Notes under the pieces: generated by a model | What the model saw: the letters and a program-made list of their open reading frames with translations, nothing else | Told to the model about the DNA's origin: nothing | Databases searched by the model: none | Position numbers and translations under genes: made by a program | From: Alterisphingorhabdus sp038748365 | GTDB lineage: Bacteria > Pseudomonadota > Alphaproteobacteria > Sphingomonadales > Sphingomonadaceae | Length of the DNA stretch: 64,000 nt | Reading direction: 5' to 3' | NCBI GenBank assembly: GCA_038748365.1 | Contig: JBCDIZ010000007.1 | Location: 1-64,000 of the forward strand | Shown here: in pieces, positions 51,381 through 59,861 of the stretch | Layout: each line of letters opens with the position of its first letter | Position numbering within the stretch: position 1 is the first letter of the stretch

Positions 51381-51435
51381 GGGCCGTGCGCTTGTTCCTG
51401 TCAAAGGATCAAGCACACGGCCCCTCTCATTTTTG
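51381..51435 (+). terminator. Rho-independent terminator of the 51.2-kb RNA locus
   Basis: GGGCCGTG pairs with CACGGCCC, GCTTG with CAAGC and TCC with GGA, separated by single mismatches and closed by loop TGTCAAA. CCTCTCATTTTT follows directly. It is among the strongest terminators in the window. Confidence 0.85.
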
Positions 51436-51484
51436 GTGTCTTGCAATGCCGCAATGTACTGGCACCCTAAGGCGCGTAGCATCA

Positions 51485-52372
51485 TCAGGCCGGTAATTCG
51501 CTCCTCTTGCGCGGTTGCTCGTCCTTTGGACCCTGGCTGTAATCACCAAATGGGGCATCGCGCATGGTCACTGCAGCTTTCACCCCCTGCTCCTTAGCAA
51601 CGCGGACAAAATCGCGGCCCTCCGGCGTGTTGCGCATAATGCCATCAAGGATCGGGCCCAGTGTCTGGGTGCTTTGCAGCCCCATATTGTCATAGGTCTG
51701 GTTGACGATCAGCTTCATCGTCATCAACTGCGTCAGCGGAATTTGCACCAGCTTGTTGGCCAAAGCATCGACTGTATCGTCCAGCTGTTCCAGCGGCACT
51801 GACTGGTTGATTAGCTCGATCTTCGCCGCCTCTTCGCCGCTCACCCATTCACCGGTCAGCGCGTAATATTTCGCCTTGGCCAGACCCAGGCGGTAGACCC
51901 ACATGCCCGAGAGATGACAGCCCCAGACCCGCGAATAGGGAGTTCCAATCCGGGCATCGTCCGACGCCACCACCAGATCAGCACACAGCGCCATCTCCGA
52001 TCCGCCGCCCATGCAATAGCCATGTACCTTGGCGATGGTCGGCTTAAGGCCGCGCCACAGGCCCATAAACTGGGTCATATAGGATTGATACGGGTTGATC
52101 ACGGCATCGACATCCATGCCCGGATCATATTTGTCCTCGGTGATGTGGTCGCCAAAATGTTCCAGCCCGCCGGAGAAATCAAATCCGGCGCAAAAGGCGT
52201 CGCCCGCACCTTCCAATATTATGACCTTCACCTCGTTATCAGTGTTCGCCCGGCGCAAGGCATCATCTAGCGCCGATAACAGCGAGGGGCGAAGCGTATT
52301 GTATTTTTCCGGGCGATTAAGGGTGATCGTCGCGATCGCTCCATCCTTTCTATACAGCGTATCCTCAGTCAT
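51485..52372 (-). CDS. enoyl-CoA hydratase/isomerase (crotonase family)
   Basis: A 295-residue crotonase-fold enzyme. The first oxyanion segment is AGDAFCAGFDFSGG, and the second appears as VHGYCMGGGSEMALCADLVVA; the usual catalytic Glu positions after this are replaced in part (RIGTPYSRVWGC), so a hydratase reaction is not assured. A Glu/Trp-type C-terminus follows (FGDYSQGPKDEQPRKR). It is divergent from a TetR regulator with a perfect operator palindrome next to its start, so it is probably controlled by that protein and induced by a fatty acyl-CoA or related compound. Confidence 0.9.
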   Translation of the reverse strand: MTEDTLYRKDGAIATITLNRPEKYNTLRPSLLSALDDALRRANTDNEVKVIILEGAGDAFCAGFDFSGGLEHFGDHITEDKYDPGMDVDAVINPYQSYMTQFMGLWRGLKPTIAKVHGYCMGGGSEMALCADLVVASDDARIGTPYSRVWGCHLSGMWVYRLGLAKAKYYALTGEWVSGEEAAKIELINQSVPLEQLDDTVDALANKLVQIPLTQLMTMKLIVNQTYDNMGLQSTQTLGPILDGIMRNTPEGRDFVRVAKEQGVKAAVTMRDAPFGDYSQGPKDEQPRKRSELPA

Positions 52373-52406
52373 GAATCATCTCCTTTTTGAATGATGGAGA
52401 TAGCAT

Positions 52407-52424
52407 ACTTACCGTTCGGTAAGT
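52407..52424 (+). promoter_or_regulatory. TetR operator palindrome
   Basis: ACTTACCG-TT-CGGTAAGT is a perfect 8-2-8 palindrome 35 bases before the enoyl-CoA hydratase start. A half site (GGTAAGT) recurs at 52516-52522 just before tetR, allowing autoregulation. Confidence 0.75.
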
Positions 52425-52525
52425 GTCAAATGATTATTGAGATCACGAAAGATATAGTTATATCCGTGATTATTAGCATGAAAGCCAAGCAGGCATGAAC
52501 GCCATTTTAACGAGAGGTAAGTATA

Positions 52526-53149
52526 GTGAGTGATGCCACAAGGGACAGGTTGCTGGCGACGGCCAAGACGCATTTCGCCGAACGCGGCTTTTACGGCGCC
52601 AGCATTGCGCAGATCGCCACCGAACTCGGCCTGACCAAACAGGCGCTGCTCTATCATTTCAAGCGCAAGGAAGATCTCTATGCCGAAATATTACAGGCGA
52701 TTTCAGAACGGCTGATCGCGCTGGTGCACGATACCGCCAGCCCCGGCGATCCGCCCGAGCGCCGGTTTGAAGACATGATCCTCGGCCTGTTCATCGCATC
52801 GCGAGAGTATCCGCTAGACTCGCGCATCATCACCCGCGAACTGCTCGACAACCAGATACGCGCCAAGACCGCCAAAAGCTGGTATCTTGAACCGTTTCTC
52901 GAAGAACTGGTGGCGGCATTGCAGGCGGTGCCCGGGCTTGAAAAATTACCCGCATCACGCGCCTTCTGCATCGTCTACCAGCTTCTGGGCAGCATAGAAT
53001 ATTTCGCCATATCCGGCACCACGCTGGAAAGCATCTATGGCGCCTCCAGGCATGAACGCTTCCGCGCCGACTTCCCCATAGAACTGCGTCATCAGATACG
53101 GCGCTATATCGATGAGGCCCGGTCCGGTTTCGCGGGCGCAGACTATTAG
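52526..53149 (+). CDS. TetR/AcrR family regulator
   Basis: A 207-residue repressor. The N-terminal helix-turn-helix is RDRLLATAKTHFAERGFYGA then IAQIATELGLTKQALLYHFK, residues about 5-50; the C-terminal ligand domain resembles the FadR/PsrA-like group with GSIEYFAISGTTLESIYGA. It starts at GTG 52526 behind GAGAGGTAAG. Divergent to the enoyl-CoA hydratase gene with an operator in between, it likely represses that gene and itself, with an acyl-CoA as inducer (inference). Confidence 0.92.
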   Translation: MSDATRDRLLATAKTHFAERGFYGASIAQIATELGLTKQALLYHFKRKEDLYAEILQAISERLIALVHDTASPGDPPERRFEDMILGLFIASREYPLDSRIITRELLDNQIRAKTAKSWYLEPFLEELVAALQAVPGLEKLPASRAFCIVYQLLGSIEYFAISGTTLESIYGASRHERFRADFPIELRHQIRRYIDEARSGFAGADY

Positions 53150-53171
53150 GGCCAGAAGGCAGCTAAATGAT

Positions 53172-53222
53172 GGGCCATGTACTTGCTCCTCTGTAGGTGA
53201 GCCGCGGCCCCTATCTCATTTT
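53172..53222 (+). terminator. degenerate relative of the 51.4-kb terminator
   Basis: GATGGGCC-ATGTACTTGCTCC then GCGGCCCCT-ATCTCATTTTGG aligns with GATGGGCC-GTGCGCTTGTTCC then ACGGCCCCT-CTCATTTTTGG of the 51.4-kb terminator, including the following TATTGC/TCTTGC. The stem here is weaker (GGGCC/GGCCC and GCTC/GAGC). It ends the tetR transcript. Confidence 0.6.
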
Positions 53223-53330
53223 GGGGTATTGCGCTTTCAGGGTAACTGCAGGACATTGACCATCTCAATAGGCACAGAAGCACCGGAATCTTTTCGAGAT
53301 TTCTCGCTGCAATGGAGAAACGCCCTGATT

Positions 53331-55001
53331 ATGTTGCATCGATTTTCTACCTCTTTTTTCGCTCTTGCCATCACCGTGGCACTGAGCCTGCCGCAAGCAG
53401 CAAAGGCTGGCGATAAAGACTCTGCGCCTTTACAGAAAAAGGATATAATAGAGGCGGTTGACGGCACAAACCTCACTATGCTGACCATCCCTGAATTGTT
53501 GGAGCAGCTTGGGAATGGAACGCTGACCAGCGAGGCGCTGGTGCAGGCTTATCTTGAGCGGATTGAGGCGCTAGACCGCAACGGGCCAAAGCTGCAATCG
53601 ATTATTGCCGTGATGACCGACCCAATAACCCAAGCACGCGCCCGCGATGCCGAGCGTATCGCGGGTAATGTGCGCGGCCCGCTTCATGGTATCCCCATCA
53701 TCATCAAAGACAATATTGAGGCCAGCGGCCCAATGCCGACGACCGCCGGTTCCTATGCACTGATCAACAATGTGACCAACCGCGATGCACCTTTGGTGGC
53801 TCGGCTAAAGGCGGCAGGTGCGATCATCCTTGCCAAGGCCAATCTGTCGCAATGGGCCAATATCCGCTCGAATAACTCCACAAGTGGCTGGTCGAGTATC
53901 GGCGGACTGGTACGCAATCCCTATGCACTGGATCGCAATAGCTGTGGTTCCTCTTCAGGCAGCGGTGCAGCGGCAGCGGCAGGTCTGGGCGCAGGGGCAA
54001 TAGGCACTGAGACCGATGGCTCAATAACCTGTCCGGCTTCGACCAATGGTGTTGTCGGCTTCAAACCCACTGTGGGCATGGTGAGCCGCACCCATGTCGT
54101 GCCGATCAGCCATAGCCAGGACACTGCAGGCCCGATGACACGCAGCGTTACCGGAGCAGCACATATATTGACCGCTATAGCAGGCAGCGATCCCGCCGAC
54201 AGAGCCACCGCGCAGGCAGACCAATATCGTACAGATTTCGCTGCAGGGCTCTCTGATGGGTACCTCAAAGGCGTGCGCATCGGTGTGATGCGGGACCGGA
54301 TTGGCGATCAGGCCAAGACCAGTGCCATTTTCGACGAGGCTCTGAAAGACTTGGAAAAAGCAGGCGCGGTGTTGGTCGATATTGCAGATAGCCGCTCAAT
54401 GTTCGAGGGGCTTGGCGAAGCAGAGTTTGAAGTGCTGATGACCGAGTTAAAAGCGGATATGAACAGCTATCTGGCTAGCCTCCCGGGAACGGTCGAAAGC
54501 CGTACTTTAGCTGACCTTATCGCCTATAACAAAGCGCATGCCGCGACCGAAATGCCATTCTTTGGTCAGGAACTGTTCGAGCTGGCGCAAAGCAAGGGAG
54601 ATCTCGATAGCGAAGCCTATGTGAAAGCACTTGAAAAAGCGCGTACCACCGCTGGCCCCGGCATCGATAAGCTGCTCGCTGACCATGATGTGCAATTCCT
54701 GATTGGCCCGACCCGGGGTCCGGCATGGCTATCTGATCTGGTGAACAGCGACAGTTTCTCCGGACCCAGTCAAAGCCAGATCGCCGCTGTGGCAGGCTAT
54801 CCGCATCTCACTGTGCCCATGGGTTTTGTTGAAGGGCTGCCGGTGGGTATCAGCTTCATTGGCACCCAATGGTCTGATCATGCGGTGTTAAAAGCGGGTT
54901 ATGCCTATGAGCAGGCGAGCAAAAAATTCCGCGCGCCAATGTTCCCACCTACGCTGCCACTCAACAAAGGTCCTCTGCCTCTGGAGCGGCAGCCGCAGTG
55001 A
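53331..55001 (+). CDS. exported amidase (amidase signature family)
   Basis: A 556-residue enzyme with a signal peptide (ALSLPQAAKAG). The amidase Ser-cisSer-Lys triad can be placed: Lys in IIIKDNIEASG, the Gly/Ser-rich GSSSGSGAAAAAGLGAGAIG and the nucleophilic Ser in TDGSITCPAS. It hydrolyses amide bonds, possibly in peptide or nitrile breakdown, in the periplasm. The frame is open to 53112, but the upstream part runs through the terminator-like repeat and the ATG at 53331 gives a normal signal peptide. Single gene, convergent with the MarR gene. Confidence 0.92.
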   Translation: MLHRFSTSFFALAITVALSLPQAAKAGDKDSAPLQKKDIIEAVDGTNLTMLTIPELLEQLGNGTLTSEALVQAYLERIEALDRNGPKLQSIIAVMTDPITQARARDAERIAGNVRGPLHGIPIIIKDNIEASGPMPTTAGSYALINNVTNRDAPLVARLKAAGAIILAKANLSQWANIRSNNSTSGWSSIGGLVRNPYALDRNSCGSSSGSGAAAAAGLGAGAIGTETDGSITCPASTNGVVGFKPTVGMVSRTHVVPISHSQDTAGPMTRSVTGAAHILTAIAGSDPADRATAQADQYRTDFAAGLSDGYLKGVRIGVMRDRIGDQAKTSAIFDEALKDLEKAGAVLVDIADSRSMFEGLGEAEFEVLMTELKADMNSYLASLPGTVESRTLADLIAYNKAHAATEMPFFGQELFELAQSKGDLDSEAYVKALEKARTTAGPGIDKLLADHDVQFLIGPTRGPAWLSDLVNSDSFSGPSQSQIAAVAGYPHLTVPMGFVEGLPVGISFIGTQWSDHAVLKAGYAYEQASKKFRAPMFPPTLPLNKGPLPLERQPQ

Positions 55002-55009
55002 ATTAGCCG

Positions 55010-55537
55010 TTATCGCTCGCGCAGTCGCTCCCCAAGGTCGCTGACCAGTTCGCGATCCTCTTCGGGCACCAGTCCTTCGAGCACCCGCCAAAATCCGGTG
55101 ACATTTTCCTGCCCCGCAGCAGCATAGGCGCTGGAGAGGCGGGCGCGCAGGGCGTCGAACAGTTCGGCCTCCAACGCCCTGCCCGCTTCAGTGAGGCGCA
55201 GTAGCTTCTGGCGGCGGTCGACAGTGCCGGGACGGGTTTCGATCAGGCCGCGTTTCTGTAGCTCGGTGAGTACCCGACCCAGCGATTGCTTGGTAATCGC
55301 CAGTAGCCGCAAGAGATGACTCACCGTCAGGTCCGGCTCGCGTGCGATGAAATACAGGGCGCGGTGATGCGCCCGGCCCAGCCCCTGCCGCGCCAGCCCC
55401 TCGTCAATCGCCTTGGTCAGTCTGGTATAGCCGAAATATAGCAGTTCCATACCTCGCCGTACCTCTTCCTCGCGCAGGAACATCGGCGAAGCGGTGGGCG
55501 TTCTGGATGAAATGGCGCGCTCAGATGGGTCAGTCAT
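55010..55537 (-). CDS. MarR family regulator
   Basis: A 175-residue winged helix-turn-helix regulator (HHRALYFIAREPDLTVSHLL then RLLAITKQSLGRVLTELQKR and GTVDRRQKLLRLTEAGRAL). MarR proteins repress nearby or distant genes and release DNA on binding aromatic or phenolic compounds. The ATG at 55537 gives the start MTDPSERAI; the longer frame upstream is unsupported. It is divergent from ilvE by 107 bases, whose control by this protein is possible but not shown. Confidence 0.9.
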   Translation of the reverse strand: MTDPSERAISSRTPTASPMFLREEEVRRGMELLYFGYTRLTKAIDEGLARQGLGRAHHRALYFIAREPDLTVSHLLRLLAITKQSLGRVLTELQKRGLIETRPGTVDRRQKLLRLTEAGRALEAELFDALRARLSSAYAAAGQENVTGFWRVLEGLVPEEDRELVSDLGERLRER

Positions 55538-55644
55538 ATTGACGTAATCTGCCAGCGCGAATAGAGGATTGCAACCTCGCGTGATAATAGCCAAAGGCTA
55601 TACATTATTCGCTCTAAGACAGCGATACAGCAGGAGCAGGATAC

Positions 55645-56736
55645 ATGTCGGACACGCTGGACTTTGCTTTTCAGTCCAACCCCAATCCCATGCCGGTGGA
55701 TGAGCGTACGGAACGGCTGAAAGACCCGGGCTTTGGCACGCTGTTTACCGACCATATGGCGATGGTGCGCTATACCGAGGGCAAGGGCTGGCATGATGCC
55801 GAGATCAGTGCGCGGCGGGCGTTATCGCTCGATCCGGCGGCGGCGGTGCTGCATTATGCGCAAGAGATTTTTGAAGGGATGAAGGCCTATAAGCAGGCCG
55901 ATGGCGCGATTGCCCTGTTTCGCCCGGAAGAAAATGCGCGCCGTTTCCAGCGTTCGGCCGAGCGCATGGCGATGCCGCAATTGCCCGAACAGATTTTCCT
56001 CGACTCGATCACCCGTCTGACCGAGGTCGAGCGCGACTGGATCCCGCCACAGGAAGGTGGCGCGCTCTATTTGCGGCCCTTTATGTTCGCCAGCGAGGCG
56101 TTTCTCGGCGTGCGTCCGGCGAAAGAATATCTCTATCTGGTGATTGCCTGCTCGGTCGGCTCCTATTTCAAAGCTGATGCCCCTGCGGTCACCATCTGGG
56201 CCTCGCAAAACTATTCGCGCGCAGCCCCCGGCGGCACCGGCGCGGCGAAATGCGGCGGCAACTATGCCGCCAGCCTGCCCGCCCAGGCCGAGGCGATCGA
56301 AGCGGGATGCGATCAGGTGGTGTTTCTCGATGCGGCTGAAAAACGCTGGGTCGAGGAACTGGGCGGCATGAACCTGTTCTTTGTGTTCGATAATGGCGAG
56401 GTGGTAACCCCGCCACTGACCGGAACCATCTTGCCCGGTATCACCCGCGCCTCACTGATCCAGCTCTTGCGCGATGAGGGACTGACAGTGCGCGAAGAGC
56501 CTTATAGTTTTGAAGACTGGCGCAAGGACAGCGAATCCGGTCGCCTGTTGGAGACCATGGCCTGCGGCACAGCGGCGGTGGTAACCGCGGTCGGCACGGT
56601 GAAATCCGCCGATGGAGACTTTACCATCGGCACTGGCGGCCCCGGCCAGATCACACGGAAAATGCGCAACCATCTGGTCGCTATCCAGCGCGGCGAGGCA
56701 TCGGACCCGCATGGCTGGGTCAAGCAGATCGGCTAA
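55645..56736 (+). CDS. ilvE: branched-chain amino acid aminotransferase
   Basis: A 363-residue fold-type IV PLP transaminase for the last step of leucine, isoleucine and valine synthesis. YAQEIFEGMKAYKQADGAIA and RFQRSAERMAMPQLPE near residues 70-115 mark the substrate side, and AAPGGTGAAKCGGNYAASLP carries the PLP lysine region typical of the longer IlvE type. ELGGMNLFFVFDNGEVVTPP follows. The message is likely to end shortly before the tRNA gene, near a GCTAGCC/GGCTAGC hairpin. Confidence 0.95.
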   Translation: MSDTLDFAFQSNPNPMPVDERTERLKDPGFGTLFTDHMAMVRYTEGKGWHDAEISARRALSLDPAAAVLHYAQEIFEGMKAYKQADGAIALFRPEENARRFQRSAERMAMPQLPEQIFLDSITRLTEVERDWIPPQEGGALYLRPFMFASEAFLGVRPAKEYLYLVIACSVGSYFKADAPAVTIWASQNYSRAAPGGTGAAKCGGNYAASLPAQAEAIEAGCDQVVFLDAAEKRWVEELGGMNLFFVFDNGEVVTPPLTGTILPGITRASLIQLLRDEGLTVREEPYSFEDWRKDSESGRLLETMACGTAAVVTAVGTVKSADGDFTIGTGGPGQITRKMRNHLVAIQRGEASDPHGWVKQIG

Positions 56737-56831
56737 GTGACAATTTCATGGCTTCGGGGTCTTGCCCTGTCTGATCAAAGCCGATAAGAGCGCCGTCACC
56801 GACGGTTCCAATGCCTAGTTGTGAACTGTCT

Positions 56832-56853
56832 GCTAGCCATAAATCAGGCTAGC
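56832..56853 (+). terminator. hairpin just before tRNA-Gln
   Basis: GCTAGCC-ATAAATCA-GGCTAGC is a perfect 7-base stem ending three bases before the tRNA. No T-run follows; it may be a processing or attenuation hairpin rather than a terminator. Confidence 0.45.
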
Positions 56854-56856
56854 TGC

Positions 56857-56931
56857 TGGGGTGTGGCCAAGTGGTAAGGCACCGGTTTTTGGTATCGGCA
56901 TTCGCAGGTTCGATCCCTGCCACCCCAGCCA
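56857..56931 (+). tRNA. tRNA-Gln (anticodon TTG)
   Basis: A 75-base cloverleaf with acceptor stem TGGGGTG/CACCCCA, encoded 3' CCA (56929-56931), anticodon stem CCGGT/ATCGG and loop TTTTGGT with TTG at 56889-56891, and the T-arm GCAGGTTCGATCCCTGC. It decodes CAA and CAG. It lies between ilvE and the convergent TonB-receptor gene. Confidence 0.95.
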
Positions 56932-56941
56932 TTTTCCTCAA

Positions 56942-59728
56942 CTAAAAACGCACATCAATGCCCGCCCCAAAGGCGCGCGGTGTATTGACCGTGGCAAAGG
57001 TTTCATTGGGTGACAGCGCAATCTGCCCGGTTGCCTGGTTGACCAGACCGAAATTCACATCAGTCAGCGTTTCGGTATTGAGCAAATTGGTGACAAAGCC
57101 GAAAATGGTGAAATTATCGCCCTCATATCCGATCCTGATCGTCAGATCGGTACGGTCATCAATCAGCTCGGTCAGCGTTGCACCGAAATCAGGATTCAGC
57201 CCTAACCCGGGATTGGCTGCATTGGCCGCAATATAGGCCTCACGGAAATCCTCGCCTTCAAGATTTTCAACACCAGCAAATTGCTCGCCAATATAGCTGA
57301 AGGAAACATTGCCGAAAAAGCCCGAGGGATGCTCATAGTTGACACCCAGAGTGAAGGTCAGATCAGGCGCGCCGGGAACTTCATTGCCAGCCAGATTGGC
57401 AAAACGCGGATCGGTTGGATTAACCGGGTTGCCATCACCATCAACAGCAAAAGGGAAATCATCAAATTCCGCCTGCAAATAGCCGACACTGGCAAAGATA
57501 TTCCATTGCCTGTTTGGCGAATAGTCGATCAGGAATTCCGCGCCATAGAGCGTTGTCTCGCCAACATTGTCGATGCGGTCATCTATGGTGTCGGCCAGAT
57601 TGCCCGGCAGGCGCAATTGCTGATCGGTATAGATGGAATAGAAGATATTGGCGTTGAAGGTCAGCTTGCCATCGAGGAATTTATTGCGGGTGCCGATCTC
57701 GAATGTGTCGAGAAATTCCGGCTCATAGGTGCCCAATATCCGGATATTGCCGATGCCATCGGGATTGGGGATGGCGAACACATTGGAACCACCTGCACGA
57801 TAACCCCGCTGATAGGATGCGAATACCGCATTATCTTCGGTGATATTATAGGTCAGCGCGACGCGTGGCAGAAAGGCTTCAAAGTCATTGCCGAGCAGCG
57901 GGTCATTAGGATCGCCGCCCAGAAAGTTTGCAACCAGCAATCCGCAGGGCAGAGTGACCGGATCAAATGGGCCGAGTGCAGGATTCATAACCAGTGCATT
58001 CGGTACAGTGGCGAGGCAGCCCTCAGGCGTTACGCCGGTTTCCTGAAAAACATCTGACTGCTGGAATTCCTCATAATCATAGCGGAAACCCAGATTGAGC
58101 GTCCATTTCGGCGAAATATCCCATTCGAGCTGGCCAAAAAAGGCGAAATTCTCAGTGTCGGTAGTTTCGCCATCGCGCAGCGACACAATCGAATCTGCCG
58201 GGTCAACATTGACCAGCGGTGCCAAAGGTCCGGCAAGAGGGAGAATAGAAGGCAACAGCCTTGCCTGAATATCCCGGCGAACCACGCCGCGTTCATCATA
58301 ATAATAGCCGCCGACAAGACCGCGGACATTGTCATAATCAAACTCGAAGCGCAGTTCGGCCGAGAAGATATCGACATCAAATTCGTTGAATGTCAGACCC
58401 TCAAAAGCATCAAAATCATCTTCGACACCGAACAGGCGATCGGTGCGGGTTTCTTCATTGGTGATGATGGCACGAACCAACCAGCTCTCACTGAATGTAT
58501 AGGTCGATTCACTGATGATGCGCAGCGAATCTATATCATTATTCGGGAAGCGACCATTGCCTTCATAGTCGAGGAAATCAAAATCCTCGAGCAGGGGCGA
58601 ACCGCCGCCGAAATTGGTTGAGACAATAGGACGCGATTCACCCAGAGACGCCTCACTATAATCAACGGTAAGCTTGGTCGTGAAGTCAGGCAGGAACTCC
58701 GGTTCAAATAACAGTTTACCGCGAACCAGCAGCGACTCCCGCCGGTCGGCGGAACGGTCAGCAACAACATTGGTGATAAAACCGTCGGTATCCTGATAAT
58801 CGACAGCGATACGCGCGGCGAGCTGGTCCTTGATAATCGGGCCACTCAGAGCTGCAGCCGCCTGAATGGTATCAAACGAGCCATAGGTGAAACGCGCCTT
58901 GCCTTCATAGTCATAGGTCGGATCCGCGGTGTTGACGATCACTGCACCGGCCAGCGCATTACGCCCCTGCACCGAAGATTGCGGTCCGCGCAAAACTTCC
59001 ACCTGTTGTACATCCCAAAGCGATGTCGGCCCCGAACCCAGAGCAGGGCCGGAAAGCGGCGCGCCATCGACATAGATATTTGATGTCACCCCTTGCCCGG
59101 CACCGCCTACGCCACCGCGGCCAATACCGCGAATGGCAATGGTACCAGCCGCACCGCCGCGCGAACTGACATTGGGTGTCTTGAGGAAAATATCGCCAAC
59201 ATCGATAAGCTGCTCACGGTCGAGCCGGGCGGCATCGAAGATTTCAACTGAAGCATCGCTGTCCTGTACGGTATCCGATAATTTGGTGCCGGTAACGATA
59301 ATCGGGGTAACCAGAGTAGCCTGCTGCTCAGCCATTGCCGGTTCCATAGCGGGTTCGGGCGCTGGCGCTGCTGCCGGTGCAGCCTGCGCGGCTGGAGCAG
59401 CGCGCACAATAACGAAACCGCCATCACGCGATCGGCGATAGGTAAGTCCAGAACCTGACAATGCCCGCCTTATTGCCTGTTCAGCGGTAAGATTGCCACT
59501 AATGCGCGGTGCGCGCTTGCCACGAGTTAAATCCCTGGGCGCAAAAGTGGAAATGCCATAGCGCCGGGCCAGCTCAACCAGAGCCTGATCAAGCGGCATC
59601 GCGTCCATACTAACCTGCTGGCTGCCGACAGATTGCGCCATGACAGGCTGTGCCGTTAGTGCCAATGCGCTTATTGACGCAGCACAAAGCAACGCCTTTG
59701 CCCGACGCATTGAAAAAATTGAAATCAT
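56942..59728 (-). CDS. TonB-dependent receptor with STN signalling domain (FecA-like)
   Basis: A 928-residue outer-membrane receptor. After a signal peptide (LTAQPVMAQ), an STN domain (about 35-105, MDAMPLDQALVELARRYG, then GNLTAEQAIRRALSGSGLTY) can contact FecR and start surface signalling. The plug (DASVEIFDAARLDREQLIDV, RGPQSSVQGRNALAGAVIVN) and a long beta-barrel with a typical C-terminal aromatic end (GAGIDVRF) follow. A Pro/Ala-rich linker links STN and plug. It lies downstream of fecR and the sigma gene in the usual FecI-FecR-receptor order. The ligand is unknown and could be a siderophore or carbohydrate. I chose the ATG at 59728. Confidence 0.93.
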   Translation of the reverse strand: MISIFSMRRAKALLCAASISALALTAQPVMAQSVGSQQVSMDAMPLDQALVELARRYGISTFAPRDLTRGKRAPRISGNLTAEQAIRRALSGSGLTYRRSRDGGFVIVRAAPAAQAAPAAAPAPEPAMEPAMAEQQATLVTPIIVTGTKLSDTVQDSDASVEIFDAARLDREQLIDVGDIFLKTPNVSSRGGAAGTIAIRGIGRGGVGGAGQGVTSNIYVDGAPLSGPALGSGPTSLWDVQQVEVLRGPQSSVQGRNALAGAVIVNTADPTYDYEGKARFTYGSFDTIQAAAALSGPIIKDQLAARIAVDYQDTDGFITNVVADRSADRRESLLVRGKLLFEPEFLPDFTTKLTVDYSEASLGESRPIVSTNFGGGSPLLEDFDFLDYEGNGRFPNNDIDSLRIISESTYTFSESWLVRAIITNEETRTDRLFGVEDDFDAFEGLTFNEFDVDIFSAELRFEFDYDNVRGLVGGYYYDERGVVRRDIQARLLPSILPLAGPLAPLVNVDPADSIVSLRDGETTDTENFAFFGQLEWDISPKWTLNLGFRYDYEEFQQSDVFQETGVTPEGCLATVPNALVMNPALGPFDPVTLPCGLLVANFLGGDPNDPLLGNDFEAFLPRVALTYNITEDNAVFASYQRGYRAGGSNVFAIPNPDGIGNIRILGTYEPEFLDTFEIGTRNKFLDGKLTFNANIFYSIYTDQQLRLPGNLADTIDDRIDNVGETTLYGAEFLIDYSPNRQWNIFASVGYLQAEFDDFPFAVDGDGNPVNPTDPRFANLAGNEVPGAPDLTFTLGVNYEHPSGFFGNVSFSYIGEQFAGVENLEGEDFREAYIAANAANPGLGLNPDFGATLTELIDDRTDLTIRIGYEGDNFTIFGFVTNLLNTETLTDVNFGLVNQATGQIALSPNETFATVNTPRAFGAGIDVRF

Positions 59729-59861
59729 GGTAATCCCACCTTCCCCAGCAGTTATGCAACTCATTTCCATTATCAGTTGCACAGAAGACACCTTAGGCGG
59801 TCAAACTGTCACATGGTGGTGGAAGTTTTTCAGAAAAAGGACGGGGGCTGTGGTCTGCCAG

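Larger units (their letters stand above)
51150..51435 (+). ncRNA. candidate structured RNA ending in a strong terminator
   Basis: Three hairpins follow one another: TTTTAACGG/CCGTTAAAA (51306-51332, extended by ATGCC/GGCAT across an internal loop), GCGGC/GCCGC (51352-51368), and a long terminator stem (51381-51423). An AT-rich stretch at 51115-51165 could hold the promoter; the start of the transcript is a guess. The upstream part includes the perfect anti-anti-Shine-Dalgarno sequence. I know no named family with this layout. Confidence 0.45.

Noticed and set aside
53112..53330. 73-codon upstream extension of the amidase ORF
   Set aside because: It overlaps the tetR end and a terminator-like repeat; the internal Met begins a normal signal peptide.
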